From: Gyrodactylus bullatarudis | Taxonomy: Eukaryota; Platyhelminthes; Monogenea; Gyrodactylidea; Gyrodactylidae | Assembly (NCBI GenBank): GCA_012064415.1 | Contig: SSNU01000279.1 | Location: 62,001 to 126,000, forward strand | Length of the DNA stretch: 64,000 nt | Direction: 5' to 3' | Shown: in pieces, positions 11,604-23,060 of the stretch | How the letters are laid out: every line of letters starts with the position of its first letter | How positions within the stretch are numbered: position 1 is the stretch's first letter | Notes under the pieces: model-generated | What the model was told of the DNA's origin: nothing | The model's input: only the letters and a program-made list of their open reading frames with translations | Database searches by the model: none | Program-made: the position numbers and the translations under genes

Positions 11604-13190
11604 TACGATCTAGATTCCAAAAAATCTTGATCAAATTCGATTTCTTGATGAAAAAATTCATAATTTTGTAAAAAGCATAAATTCCCATCTTCATATTAAT
11701 TAGGCGTATATCTTTTTTTCAAACGTCTATGTTACCGTGAATCGTATGAAAGCAGGGATTCGTACGAATCACTGGATCACTAGTGAATCGTGTGAAAGGT
11801 TCTTACGATTCACTAGTGGTTCGTATGAATTACTGAATTGGGCAGGGATTCGTACAAAAAATATTTATTAGGCTTCAACAAATCTATTTGGACCTTTTCA
11901 CACATAATCTTCACCGTTACCAAAATTTCTGATCGAAATTTCAAAAAACGAAATCCTTATTTTGAATAAAAGTAAATTTAGATTTTGCACTTTTAAGTTT
12001 CTTTTCATATGCACCTATTCGTTTATCCCAGGGTAATACATTTCTTGACAATATTTTACTCAATATTGCAATAAAATCTTTATCCATGTGAAATTTAGAA
12101 GTAATCTTGAATTTTACTTTCATTCATGCTGAAGAATAATTACAAAGATTTGAAATGGATATTGTTTTTGGCCTGATGAGTTGAGAAAGTTTATAGTTTC
12201 TCGTTAAGAATTGTGTATTGAAATGTTTTTTAATGAATAAAAATCTATTCAAGAGTCAAACTGCTCGATAAAAAATTGGAATTTATTAGAACAAAACTTA
12301 GGCTACATTTTGAAGCCAGAAAATCCAACTGATCTGGTTGGAATATTCACGGTTTTTCAATAAATAAATAACTTTTCATTTTATTTTGGAGTAGGTCTAT
12401 TTTAGTAATTTTGGAAAATTTCGTCAAGTATTTTCAGGCTGGCAAGATATGTTTGAATTTTTATTTAAAAATAATTAAAAGTTTGCGGGAATAAATCTAG
12501 ATTTGGAACATTTTTTAGATAGAGTAAACATAAAAAATTTATGAACTAACATCATTGAATTGTTCCACCTATTCGCGTACAGAGTTCCATCAAAACATTT
12601 AGAGTATTCTCAGTCTTTGCTTATTACTAGGGATCGTATAAATCCTTTAGTTTATATTTTGAAAGAAGAGCACTGCATAGCTTGGCATCTTTTGTGACTC
12701 GACATATCTACTTTATTTTAATAGAAAATAAGCCAAATTTGTCTCTTTCTTCTATTCGAATGAATCACATTTCGTAAAAAATTCATGTTTTTTCTCTACT
12801 TTTAAAAAATTTCTTAGAGATTAGCTCTTGCTTGCTAAATATGAGCTTCAATTCAGGTTTATAATCTATATATTTTTGGGTTAGTAATAGAAAAGATTAG
12901 AAAAATATTCAAGATTTATGATGTGGAAAATAAACTGAACATAAGGTAACCACTATTACACAAGTACAATGTGAAAATGTGCAAATTTGAAATATCAAAA
13001 TATAATTTTTGATTCTTGCCTTAAAACAAGCTAGAAAAACAACAGGATGAATAAATTTGCTTCCCATATTTAAATGATTCAACTCTTTGATCTTCATTTT
13101 TGTTTTATGAAATGATTTTGGACCAATCCATTAAAAGATTTAACTAATTCATGTTTTTTGAAAACCTATTTCCCAGGGTCATATATAAAA
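11604..13190. other. Non-coding; local palindromic sequence and a solitary repeat end
   Basis: Positions 11655-11705 match the end of repeat family A. At 11752-11865 several inverted and direct copies of a GATTCGTACGAATC/GATTCACTAGTG theme form an imperfect hairpin. The rest shows no supported gene. Confidence 0.5.
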
Positions 13191-13204
13191 ATTAAATTAA
13201 ATTA

Positions 13205-13300
13205 ATTCGTAATCAGCGCATTCAAAAACAAAGGATAGACAAAAGATTGAATGCGATTCATGAAAAAAATAAGGCTTAAAATATGCAATCCCCATAAAAG
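13205..13300. repeat. Dispersed repeat C, copy 1
   Basis: It shares CGTAATCAGCGCATT and AGATTGAATGCG..CATGAAAAAAA with copies at 25662-25760 (reverse), 31795-31875 and more weakly 47808-47875. Class unknown. Confidence 0.6.
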
Positions 13301-16300
13301 TAAAAAGATTTATGACGTAATCTGAATGTTTCATGAATAAAAATTTGACAAAGCAAATTTATCAAGTGAGTTTTTGTGGAATCTTTAAATCCATTTTTCC
13401 TGGGTTGAATTTTAAACAATTTTCTTTTGAAAGAGAAAACAATCATTCTATTTCATTTCAATAAAACTTTAAAAAGCAGTGTTAAAGTTTATGTTGGTCA
13501 TTTTCTAAGCTCAAAATATCAATGGAATTGCTCACTTATCGATTATAAAGGTAGCTAAAAATATGGATGTGTTAATAATTATCATCCCTAGTTCGCACCA
13601 AGTAGCTTTTTTTGATTTTTGAGCTGTGAATTTTTTATTGTTTTAAAAAGTGTTTAGACAAGATGATCAAATTTGCGAAATTTGGTCTAAGGATAAATTA
13701 CCGGATCGAGTGGGAGCTGAATCTCGATTTCTTGATCACTTTTTACTGTTTGAAAATGAGTGAATTTTCGATGAATCAGTAACTAGCTTTATTTGTTAAA
13801 AAAATACGAGTCAAATTCAAATTTATCCATCTAAATAATTCACTAGACAAAAAGTATTTTTAATAATTGATGAATAATTTCTTTTAATTTTAAACTGAAA
13901 TTTTATTTTATAATAAACATTATTAGTCTGTGAGTTCTTCAAGTAATATGGCGAATATCTTTCTATTGAGCTGATGAATTTCGAATTAATTTATTGAGTC
14001 TATTCAAAATCCTATAGTAATAAAAGGTTGAGGTAATAATTAAATAAGATTAATTTCAATTATTACATTAAAATACTCACTTTACTGTCACTTCTGCTAC
14101 GTAAAATTCGAAATAGATATTTCTCTCTTGGAAAAAATATCAAATTGGACGATATCTGTATATTCTCCAAATTATGAAAATAATGAAAAAAATCATTCTA
14201 TTTACATCTTGTCATAGACACGTGTATGTTTTTTGTGCGTACATGTATGATCCTATAAATTTTTTTCGTAGATTAATCTATTCTATTCTATTGACTATTT
14301 GTACACGTACTATTATATATGCATAGAAAATATATTCAAAATATATGCATATTATAATAAGTAGTTTTGGATAGAGAAATGAAATCTATCATGATGTGTA
14401 ATGGATATAATTTTTTTAGAATCATTTAAAACTCTATAGAATCTATGGGTTTTGTATGAAAGTCTAGGAAATCTCTCATAACTAAGAATATGGAGGAACC
14501 CAACTAAAAAGAACAAGTACACTAATCATGAAAATAAGAACTGGAAATAATTAGTGTACACTTGTTATTAATTATGAGATTTATCGCATGAGAGATAATT
14601 TTTCAGCCACTTAAAGTTAGTTGATATAAAGATGAGAATTTAGTATTTTAATAATTTTGTTTATCTTACTACAGAAGCATGAAAAGATGATTTAAAATAC
14701 TTGATAATAATTAATTTTATCATGTCGATAAATGATTTTAGTAATTTTTAAAATTTCATCTTTACCTTTTTCAGAGCTAGTTGCAAGTTAAGAATTCTGA
14801 TTAAAATTTTTTCATTCTGATTAGTAAAGGGCCAGAGAAGTAATGGGGGGTTGGTGGTATATGATGTTAACAACAATTTAATTTCATAATTTTCCTATTG
14901 TCCAAAAAAAGAGGCTAAGAAAGACGGATTGAAATTAGGGCTGGAAATCGAAACTTATAAGATCATCATTTAATCGATTGATTATAACAGAAATCCATTC
15001 CCTGTTTTTAGATGTTATAGCATATTTAATTTCTCCAAGACACGCTTATACCAGGTTTATGTATCTGGGAAAATAATTTATTACATTTAAAGTTGTTTAA
15101 TTGACTATTTTTTAAATTATTATTATAAAATTTAATAAATTCTAGAGAATAACAATATAAATTTAACATAGGTAAAATAATTGAAGAAGTCAAGTGAGGG
15201 TTTTCTCAGACATTGATCAGACATAATCCTCAAGCTAAAATTGGTTGCACGGTGAAATTTTAATTCAAGATTACGTTAAAAAATCCAACTACCTAACTAA
15301 TTTCAATTGATGTCAGTGAACTTATTAGCAGGGATAAATGAGTAATGATAACTAATGGGTTATATCTTGGCTAAAAACTTGATCAAGAATTGCAGTGAAA
15401 TCCAAATGAGAACCACACGATCTTTCGAATTTGAGAAGTATCGTCTCATTAGTAATGAGTCGTTACTAATGAAAAGCATCTTAATCAAATTTTAGCTCTA
15501 AAAATGTTTCATCTTCAACCAGAATGTTTTCAGAAACTAATAACCTATCATTAGTTCAAGATTCAAAATTAACTAACCCTCTCGGTCCCATGGCCAAAAT
15601 CTTATGATTTTTCAATTTTTTTTCTTTTAATACTACTATAATTAGACCCTTGTGATCAAAGTTTGTTTCTATCATTTTTTGACAGATGCCTTCTTCATGC
15701 ACTTTTTGTTGAGGTCGTATGCGTCCGATTAGAAAAAATCTTAATCTACTTGTAAATGACAAAATTTTAAGCATATATTTATTATTTATCATGAAAATTT
15801 TGAATTTTAATCTTTAATTGAGAAGATTCAATGTAAGCAAGCCTGAAGATTCAGAACTTAAAATTTTAACTTCATATATATTAAAATAATTGCAATTTTG
15901 CGTATCATACATTAGAGTATTAATCATTTTCATTTCGAACATTTTCAGTTGTTTATAGTATCCAAGACTTAAGTACACTGCATGGGTTTTGAAAACGAGG
16001 GAGACAATTTTCCTCTGAATCAAGTATATTATTATTATATACTGAAGAAAATGTCAGGTAGAAAAAAATGAGGTAAATTCTTCAAAAATACACACTGCTG
16101 CATTATGAAAATAAGTAGAAAAATGCAAATTTCTTTTATATTTTATTATCTCTCTTATGATTGAATCTGAAATTCTACATAGGTTTGACATTAAAAAGAC
16201 CTTTAATACGCGAATAAAGGAAATTTCTGCTTATTTAATTCTATCTTAAAAAGGATTTTGACATTCTGAGTTATATCGGTCCATTTGAGATCCATTTTGA

Positions 16301-16935
16301 TTCAGGACAGATTCAAAGGAATTTTTGAAAATTAAATTTTACGCGTTAAAACTTTTTTTCCCAATTACGTGAAAAGATTTTTTTAGATAAATATCAGCTC
16401 TATTGTTCTATCTATAAAGTTCATTAATACAAACTAAAATGGCAAAAATATGATCAGGCTAGTGAACTAGCGAACTTTGTTCTTTGTAGGATTTTTAGGT
16501 TCCTTTTTAGTTCTTCATTTTTATTGATATTGCAAAAATCACTGTTCTTATGAATGTATCAAGTGTTTTGTTAACTTTTGTTTGAATAAAGAACGTAATT
16601 TTTTCATAAATTATTATAAAAATAATTAATAAACATATGTAATATACAAATGAATTAGTGTGTCACTTTCAAGTAGTCAAACCTCAGGAGTCCCAGTGAG
16701 CTATTTCTATCACATATCATAACTTAAAAGATAGTCAAAAAATTAGTGATTGAAATATTACTCCTTAATAAACTTTTTTGTGCAAAATGATACAGCTTCT
16801 TTGAATATTGACATACAAGGAAGATATTTGGCTTATATAGGTGAGGTATTTCCAAAAACAATGGGAATATGATCACCATTAATATCTGCGGTAGAGAAGT
16901 ATTCATACAAAATGGGATATACCAATACATATTGT
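13301..16935. other. Intergenic, nothing recognised
   Basis: Very AT-rich. Open frames at 15556-15792, 15814-16023 and 16724-16930 lack recognisable motifs or splice context and I do not support them as genes. Confidence 0.5.
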
Positions 16936-16939
16936 CAAA

Positions 16940-17757
16940 TACAATAGGTCAATCGAACATTTAATCTGTATTTTTCCAAGCTCAAAATGTTTTACACATG
17001 AAGATTTAGATATGTATGAAATTTCAAGGTTGTTCCTTCTCGGATTGAATTCAATAAAGTTTTATGAGATTTTTAAAATGATGTATTCTACGCTTCTTCA
17101 ATATCTTGCTCAGACTTTGGTCCTGAATCAAATGCTTCGCGGGCTTCAAATAATAACTGAAATTACTAACTTATTAGAGTGAGTTGATTCGTTCAAAGAT
17201 GATTTAGTGTTCACTAGGCCAGGGTGAAATTTTTTTTCTCCGAACAACTCACGAGAGGACTTACTTTTCTGATTTTAGTACTCAGATCATAATTTTAAAG
17301 CATGAAAATTAAGAAACTCATTGATTGGCCAAGATATTTCCGACTTTACTGATTGCGTAGTAAAAATTCATTGAAAATTGAGCGGCGATTTAAAAAATTT
17401 TGCATTTTTAAAACCGAATGAAATAATGGAGAATCATTTTCGACACATGCTTCAATACAAAATAATGCTTAGAATTGATAGTTCTATCAGAAAAGTTGCT
17501 CCTAATATGAGGTTAAAAATTTCACCCAAGCCTAGTGTTCACTATCTTGAATATTGTATTTCTACGATCTTTGCCAACTCAATAGATAAGAGGTTCTTTG
17601 CTAGTATAAACTTCAAAGAATTTGGCTAATTTGAAAAGAATGTACGTAAATTTTAGTTAGATTGCTATTTTGAATTGACTCATTGAGATTGGAAAAATAG
17701 ATACATTAAAGTAGGTATTAATACAGATTTAACGTTCGATTGACCTATTGCCACTTG
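16940..17757. repeat. Inverted-repeat-bounded element (MITE-like)
   Basis: CAATAGGTCAATCGAACATT at 16943 is repeated in inverted form at about 17723-17753, giving imperfect terminal repeats of about 35 bp around an 800-bp body. Part of the body (17355-17490) is related to 37195-37330, including GTAGTAAAAATTCATTGAAA. An 83-codon open frame inside (17378-17629) has no recognisable domain. In the 37-kb relative the region is not open, so I treat it as non-coding. Confidence 0.6.
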
Positions 17758-18506
17758 AACTTGTTACTCGGTGTCAAGATTATCTGATAGTTTCAAGAAT
17801 CCCATGAATCTTTAAATTTATTAACCAATCAGTTTATAAGCTTTATTAAAAATCTAAACTTTTACCAAATCTTAGCTATTCTTTTAAAAAGAAGAAATAT
17901 TCAAATTTTGAAAATACCCTAACTTCCAATTCTGAAATTTGATAAAGAATTCTCAGAAGCCATGAAACTGAAAGTTAGAAGGTGTATACCGGATAAAAAG
18001 ATTCCCGGGATTCTTGAGACTATCAGATAATCTTAAAGCCGAGTAACAAGTTTAATTGGCTTTCAGTTAATCAGAGGAGAAATGCGAAATAGTTAATTAA
18101 TTCTGATCAGTAATCTAGGTTGGCACAATTTGCCAATTTTACTTGTCAGTTATCGATTTTATGTTTAAAAAACAAATTTTGAAACTGAAATCATCTGATT
18201 TAGATTAATCAAATAATGAATGAATTTTATCCAAACATTAACTGTTGATCACTTTCTTACTTTGAAATCAACAAAAAATTTCAACTCGAGTTCAAAAAGA
18301 AGGAATTTCCCGCAAATTTTCCATCTAAAGCAAGAGTGTTAGCGAACATCGAAAAAAACACTAAAACTTTTAAATAATTTTAGATTTTACATCAGTGATT
18401 CAGGATTAGTTGGATCATTATGAGACAAGCTCAGTGACAAACTCTCATAGGGGATCTCTGGCTAATTTAGCATTAAAAAGATTTATTCGAGAGTAACCTA
18501 TTTATT

Positions 18507-21101
18507 TCAATTTTTATAAAACAACCACTGACCGCCAATCGAATCAGTCTCCTTATAGTTCTTGTCAATTATCCATGGTTCATCTATCAGGGAAGTAAAA
18601 GAAAATTGAGAGGCCTTATCAAGATAGTTCTATTGTATAATGAAATTGATTGAATGACAAATGAAAAAAAAGGGCATAACTTACCTTCTTCAGTATATTT
18701 TGTAAGTGGAAGTTCATATGGTAGCTTGAATGTTGAATTGCAATTGATCGATTGTGATATGTTATCAGTATCCTTCATCAAATCAAAGCAACTTTCCTGA
18801 AATGAAGAGGAGATAATTTTCTTCAATGTATAAAACCTGACAATGTTTTGAAAAATTACTTAAGAAAATTGTCACAATATTTTCATTCAGATTGTTGGAA
18901 ACAATATTATATTCTGAATTCCATGATAAAATGAGCGGATAAAATTTTAAAATGAAAAAAAATCAAATCATTAAAAAATTACATCATTTTTTGATTTTCG
19001 AAAATGCGCCGAATTTCTACTTTTTAATTTTCGACCTAAAAACTTTACACTTATACTCCCTTCTCTTGACTACGGATCAGGAATTCTATGTGATCTCCCT
19101 GAATGGCCATTACAACAAGCGTTCAGCAAGATGATACTCTATTTTACTCAATGTACTCCTCCCCTTCGCACAAGATTTCAAATTAACTTCTCTCATTTTA
19201 AATATAAAAAATTGCCAACATCTGTTCATATTCTGGTGGTTCAGCACAATAATGACGAAATTCTGTGAAAATCGGTGACAAAATTCGAAAATCAAAAGAA
19301 ATGGCCCAATATTTTTCAGATTCGAATATTTTTTAACAATTCATCTGCTCATTTAATCATGGAATTTAAAAAATAATTTACTTGATAATTATTAAAAAGA
19401 TCATCTAGGATTTAGGAACTGTTGACTTATTTTAATACTTTCATGGGATAATTTACAAATAGGTCGTTCTAGGAGTAAGGTAACAGTTTATCTTTCGTAC
19501 CGGTCAAGATAGGATCCATTTTTAAACTGTAAATTTCAATGTCACATGGACTTACACCTAGAACGAACAATTTCAACTATTGCACAATATAAGTAAATAT
19601 TCTAATGATCATTTCTTTCTACACTTAGATAATATAGTAGTTGATAATTCGGGAAAGAGTCAAAAATAAATTCATCGGGATTTTTTGTAAATCATTTTTG
19701 TAATCCTTCAGTATTGTTCTATTTGTATTTGGGATATAAAAAATATTGATAATATATGAATATATATATTAGAATAATGGAGTAACCTTTGTTGGAAGAA
19801 ATAATACACCAGCTTCGTAAGATCTTATCAGGAATTGGGTTTGATTCTTTTCATAACAGCCCCAAGCAGCCTTGGAAAGGTTACTACTATACCATAGAAG
19901 AGGATTAAAATTAATTTATATTAATAGATGCATCAGTGAGGAAAAATATCAACTTACCTAGTTAAAAGAAACCAACTGAGTTTCGAATTTTCTGAATTTA
20001 TCATGGCATACGATTTTATGTGAGGGATGGCTCGTGTTCGACCTCCAGGTGCCTGCCAGGAGTATAAAAAAGTTTTTAACCACATTTGTTTTTCATGGGT
20101 CTTTCTATTGTAGGGAAGACAAGTACCAGCCTTATATCCTTCAAAGCTATAGCGAACATTTAATAAAGTTGGATAGATGAGACGCAGACCGGTTGAAGTT
20201 TTTCCAGATAGACTCTTAACCAGTTCTCCTTTTAGCCATTTGACAGGGTTTTCTCCCAATGAGCCTATTGAGGAAAACTGTCCAACTAAATTAAACTTAT
20301 CGAAAGACTCGCCGAATCTTCCATTTTGTCTTAGGATTTTGGATAATTTCAAATGACCAAAATTTGACATCTCAGATCCTTTGAATCGTCCTGAAACACT
20401 ACTGACAAAGTGAACATTAATTGGACGAAAATCGGTTTTAGTAAATACCTCTATCCATTCTTTGAGAGCTTCTCTAACTTCAGCATCATAAGAGTTAATG
20501 TAGAGTAAAAGATCTTGGCGAAAATTTGTTCCTGAGTCAGGCTGATTCTCAGCGCACTTCTTCAAGGGTGGACTAATGTAAATTCTACAGATATTTCTGA
20601 GTGAAAAAACATAACAAACCCTTGAGTTCGATCTTTCCAGTCATCTTCAATCAGGTTTGCAGTATGGACAACAATGTAAAAAGAATTTTGACAGTCTAAC
20701 CACATCATTTTAGTATGATGTACTCCAAAGGGGATTGATATTTTTGGTGAGATAACTTTCAAGTTGGAACGATCAATTTTTTCGTCGTCTTTCATTCCAT
20801 GAATCACAGTCAAATCCCCAATTGGTTTTGGGTATTTAGATATAAGCCATGAGAGATCAACGCAATAATTAAACTAGAATTTAAATTATATTAGCAAGTC
20901 CAATAATACCTGAACGGATTTAACAATTTTATCAATTGATAAAAGTTTTTCAATGCCGATATGAGAAATATGTGAGTTTGTTAAACTCTTGCAGGAAGTA
21001 AGAAGGTAATTTTCATGAGAAAACTTTTCCAAATGATCGGGATTCTTGCGATAACAACTGGAACCATATGTGCAGGGATTGGATTCTGAATATTTCCTTT
21101 T
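18507..21101 (-). CDS. TDP1: Tyrosyl-DNA phosphodiesterase 1 with N-terminal PBZ zinc finger (first exon not found)
   Basis: TDP1 hydrolyses 3'-phosphotyrosyl bonds left by trapped topoisomerase I and related adducts in the nucleus and mitochondria. Six exons join in frame: 21101-20910, 20873-20620, 20596-19958, 19886-19787, 18796-18685 and 18583-18507 (1374 nt, 457 residues plus stop). Both catalytic HKN sets are present: HHTKMM with [10 protein letters not shown], and PHIKSY with [12 protein letters not shown]. Other family blocks are [21 protein letters not shown] and DEPWI near the end. Exon 1 seen here encodes [20 protein letters not shown], a PBZ (APLF-type) zinc finger that binds poly(ADP-ribose). 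Introns are 36, 23, 71, 990 and 101 nt. No ATG precedes the PBZ in frame, so a further 5' exon or a trans-spliced start is missing. AATAAA follows the TGA directly. Confidence 0.93.
20597..20619 (-). other. 23-nt intron in TDP1
   Basis: The minus-strand sequence starts GTTTGTTATG and ends TTTTTTCACTCAG. Removing it joins CGAACTCAAGG to AAATATCTGTAG and gives [14 protein letters not shown], continuous with the TDP1 fold. Leaving it in reads into a stop ([13 protein letters not shown] then stop) and puts the two conserved halves in different frames, since 23 is not a multiple of three. Confidence 0.85.
20874..20909 (-). other. 36-nt intron in TDP1
   Basis: GTATTATTGG to TTAAATTCTAG on the minus strand, phase 0. 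It separates KIVKSVQ from [10 protein letters not shown], which are contiguous in other TDP1 proteins. Its length is a multiple of three, but it contains in-frame stops (TAA), so it must be removed. Confidence 0.85.
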
Positions 21102-21262
21102 CTAAAATTTTAAGATTAGAATCCAATAGTTATAAGAAAAAAAGAAAGTATAGTACATGATCAATATGAGGTATTTATTATGGGAAATAGATTAATTTAA
21201 GTATATAACAAAAGTTTGGAATGAGAAAGGTTAAATACGATTATGAAACTTTTCTGAAATGT

Positions 21263-21555
21263 CTACTCTTTTTTCCTTTTTTCTTCTGCTATGGATTTCT
21301 CTTCGTAATATGCATACATGATAAACATGAATAGAACAAGATGAACAGCAAAGATAGCTGATAGGGCTGATATTATGTGAGATGATGATAAAGAAGTTTG
21401 AAAATAATCTGAAAATAAATAATAATCCATCAAAACGTACGTAAAGATATATAACTTGTTGCACAAAATGTTCCTATAGGGAAAATGAATAGAATAAGGC
21501 TGAATACGATCAGATTTCTTGAAGCTTTGACCAATGGAGAGACTAATGGATTCAT
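21263..21555 (-). CDS. VMA21: VMA21-like V-ATPase assembly factor
   Basis: VMA21 is a small two-span ER membrane chaperone that helps assemble the Vo sector of the vacuolar H+-ATPase. Two exons, 21555-21441 and 21408-21263, join in phase 1 to give 86 residues, in the normal range for the family. The first hydrophobic span is LIVFSLILFIFPIGTFCATS, matching the family's first helix with its PIG turn. The second is SALSAIFAVHLVLFMFIMYA with the conserved AVH-x-VL. The tail ends in EEKRKKE, a basic end like the dilysine ER-retrieval signals of fungal VMA21. AATAAA on the minus strand lies at 21179-21174. The gene lies head-to-tail with TDP1 and head-to-head with the membrane protein at 21705. Confidence 0.85.
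21409..21440 (-). other. 32-nt intron in VMA21
   Basis: GTACGTTTTG to TTATTTTCAG on the minus strand. Splicing joins SYISL to HYFQTSLSSSH, linking the two membrane helices. Unspliced, the first helix frame meets a stop (TGA) within the intron. Confidence 0.85.
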
Positions 21556-21704
21556 AATTTAATATATCTCCTAATTTTTTGAAACCAAGGATAATAATAA
21601 CAAAACACAAAATTAACTTCAGTTGTTGTTTTCATATTGATAAACTATGTTTTTAAATTCAAATAGTAAATTCTAGTCTAATTCGTAACAAATGTTACTT
21701 TTCA
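21556..21704. promoter_or_regulatory. Short divergent intergenic region (candidate bidirectional promoter)
   Basis: Only 149 bp separate the start codons of VMA21 (-) and the membrane protein gene (+). Both transcripts must start here or upstream inside the other gene. No TATA box with sure spacing is picked out. Confidence 0.45.
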
Positions 21705-23060
21705 ATGAAAATTAGTGATGAAATTATTTCGAATCTCCCATTAATTTTTTCAATTCTGATTTTCACATTTAAGTCTCTGCGCAGAAGAACACTTGATAAT
21801 GTCAAAAACTTACGCAATCTTTTCCAGAGAAAAAAATACAAAATAGTATTTTCACCATTTGTATTGAGCTTCAGTCTTTATATGTTTGATCATGTGTCTA
21901 TTCCTCAGGAAAATTCAATCATTATTATCAAAAGAATTAGCTTTTGGACATCTCGCTTCATTGAATTCCTATTTATATTAAAACCTCTTAATAATTCTGT
22001 CAAATATCCTTTTGCCTCATACATAAAATTCAAACTCAACAAAAATTATCTTTTGATTAAGCGATTGATATCTATTGGAATGATATCCAAGATAATTCTA
22101 GATATTCGTCGTGAAGTTGGAAAATACAACAAATTATTTATTGTGGATAAACATCGGAAAGCCGCCACATTTCTCCTACCAATATTTGTTCTTTTTAGTG
22201 GATCCGAGAGTGTTCCCATAATATCTGTAGTTATTTTTACAATTTCAAATATCTCATCAATCTATTTTATCATTGACACAAGGAGATTTCCCCTAAATCT
22301 TAAAATAAATTTCAATGCTGAAGAATGTCAATGGCTGAAATTCTTCAATATTTTCACAGAGATTTCAACAAAAACTTTGATATATCCCAAGAGCTTTGAA
22401 TTTTATGGAAATTTCTCGACTGATCGAGAAAAGTACTTTCTCTTTATTAGTTATTCATTTCTGATGGCCTTTGGAACATGTAAAGATTTAATATTTAGCT
22501 CATATTCAGGATATATATTCGAGAGATATTTCTTCAAAGATGAAACAATTCATCATTCCACAAAATCAATTATTCATCAAACCATTGTGGTCCAGACAAA
22601 TCTATTAGTTTTGATAATTTACAACTATTTAATTGTAAAAGATCTACTCATTGTCTTTGAAAAGTTTATCAATCTAAATGTCCTGAAAAAGTTCCATTAT
22701 CAAGTTTTATTAAAGTTGTGCCTAGTTATTTCCTCTTGTCCATTTAGTTCTACTTTCATATTCGGATCATGCTTTCATTTTTCCAATGAACTTATTCAAG
22801 GAAAGTATTTGAATTTTCTCAGTTATTTTGGGATAATTTTTCTTTACACAGCAATCTCAGACACCTTTACCATATCAATGGCCAATTTGACAGCAATTCT
22901 GATTATATTCCTGCATATTGGATTAGATGCAATCCTTGAAAATAGTTCCTGTATTGAAGAGACAAAGAATTTGATAATATTTTCAGCTACTTTTGTTATT
23001 TTCATTTTGAACTTGAATTTTAATTTTTTTCCACAAGAAATTGTGAAAACTACTTCTTAG
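21705..23060 (+). CDS. Uncharacterised multi-spanning membrane protein, intronless
   Basis: A 451-residue frame beginning ATG at 21705 is far longer than chance allows in this base composition. At least eight hydrophobic stretches run through the protein, for example residues about 8-25, 45-60, 155-185, 245-265, 295-315, 335-360, 375-410 and 425-445, separated by short Lys/Arg-rich loops. There is no cleavable signal peptide beyond the first hydrophobic segment. Motifs that might help are RRFPLNLKINFNAEECQWL and YTAISDTFTISMANL. I do not recognise the family: PIG-W and dolichol kinase were considered, but their signature blocks are not visible. It is transcribed away from VMA21 and has no visible intron, unlike every other gene here. 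Confidence 0.75.
   Translation: MKISDEIISNLPLIFSILIFTFKSLRRRTLDNVKNLRNLFQRKKYKIVFSPFVLSFSLYMFDHVSIPQENSIIIIKRISFWTSRFIEFLFILKPLNNSVKYPFASYIKFKLNKNYLLIKRLISIGMISKIILDIRREVGKYNKLFIVDKHRKAATFLLPIFVLFSGSESVPIISVVIFTISNISSIYFIIDTRRFPLNLKINFNAEECQWLKFFNIFTEISTKTLIYPKSFEFYGNFSTDREKYFLFISYSFLMAFGTCKDLIFSSYSGYIFERYFFKDETIHHSTKSIIHQTIVVQTNLLVLIIYNYLIVKDLLIVFEKFINLNVLKKFHYQVLLKLCLVISSCPFSSTFIFGSCFHFSNELIQGKYLNFLSYFGIIFLYTAISDTFTISMANLTAILIIFLHIGLDAILENSSCIEETKNLIIFSATFVIFILNLNFNFFPQEIVKTTS

Noticed and set aside
12168..12190. CTGATGAG..GAAA resembling a hammerhead ribozyme core downstream of the Penelope-like element
   Set aside because: No stem II can form between the two boxes and no flanking stems I/III are apparent; likely chance.
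17378..17629. 83-codon plus-strand frame inside the inverted-repeat element
   Set aside because: No recognisable domain and not open in the related 37-kb sequence.
21156..21158. ATG upstream of the TDP1 PBZ exon as start codon
   Set aside because: Its frame runs into the TAG of the acceptor and there is no usable donor between it and the exon.
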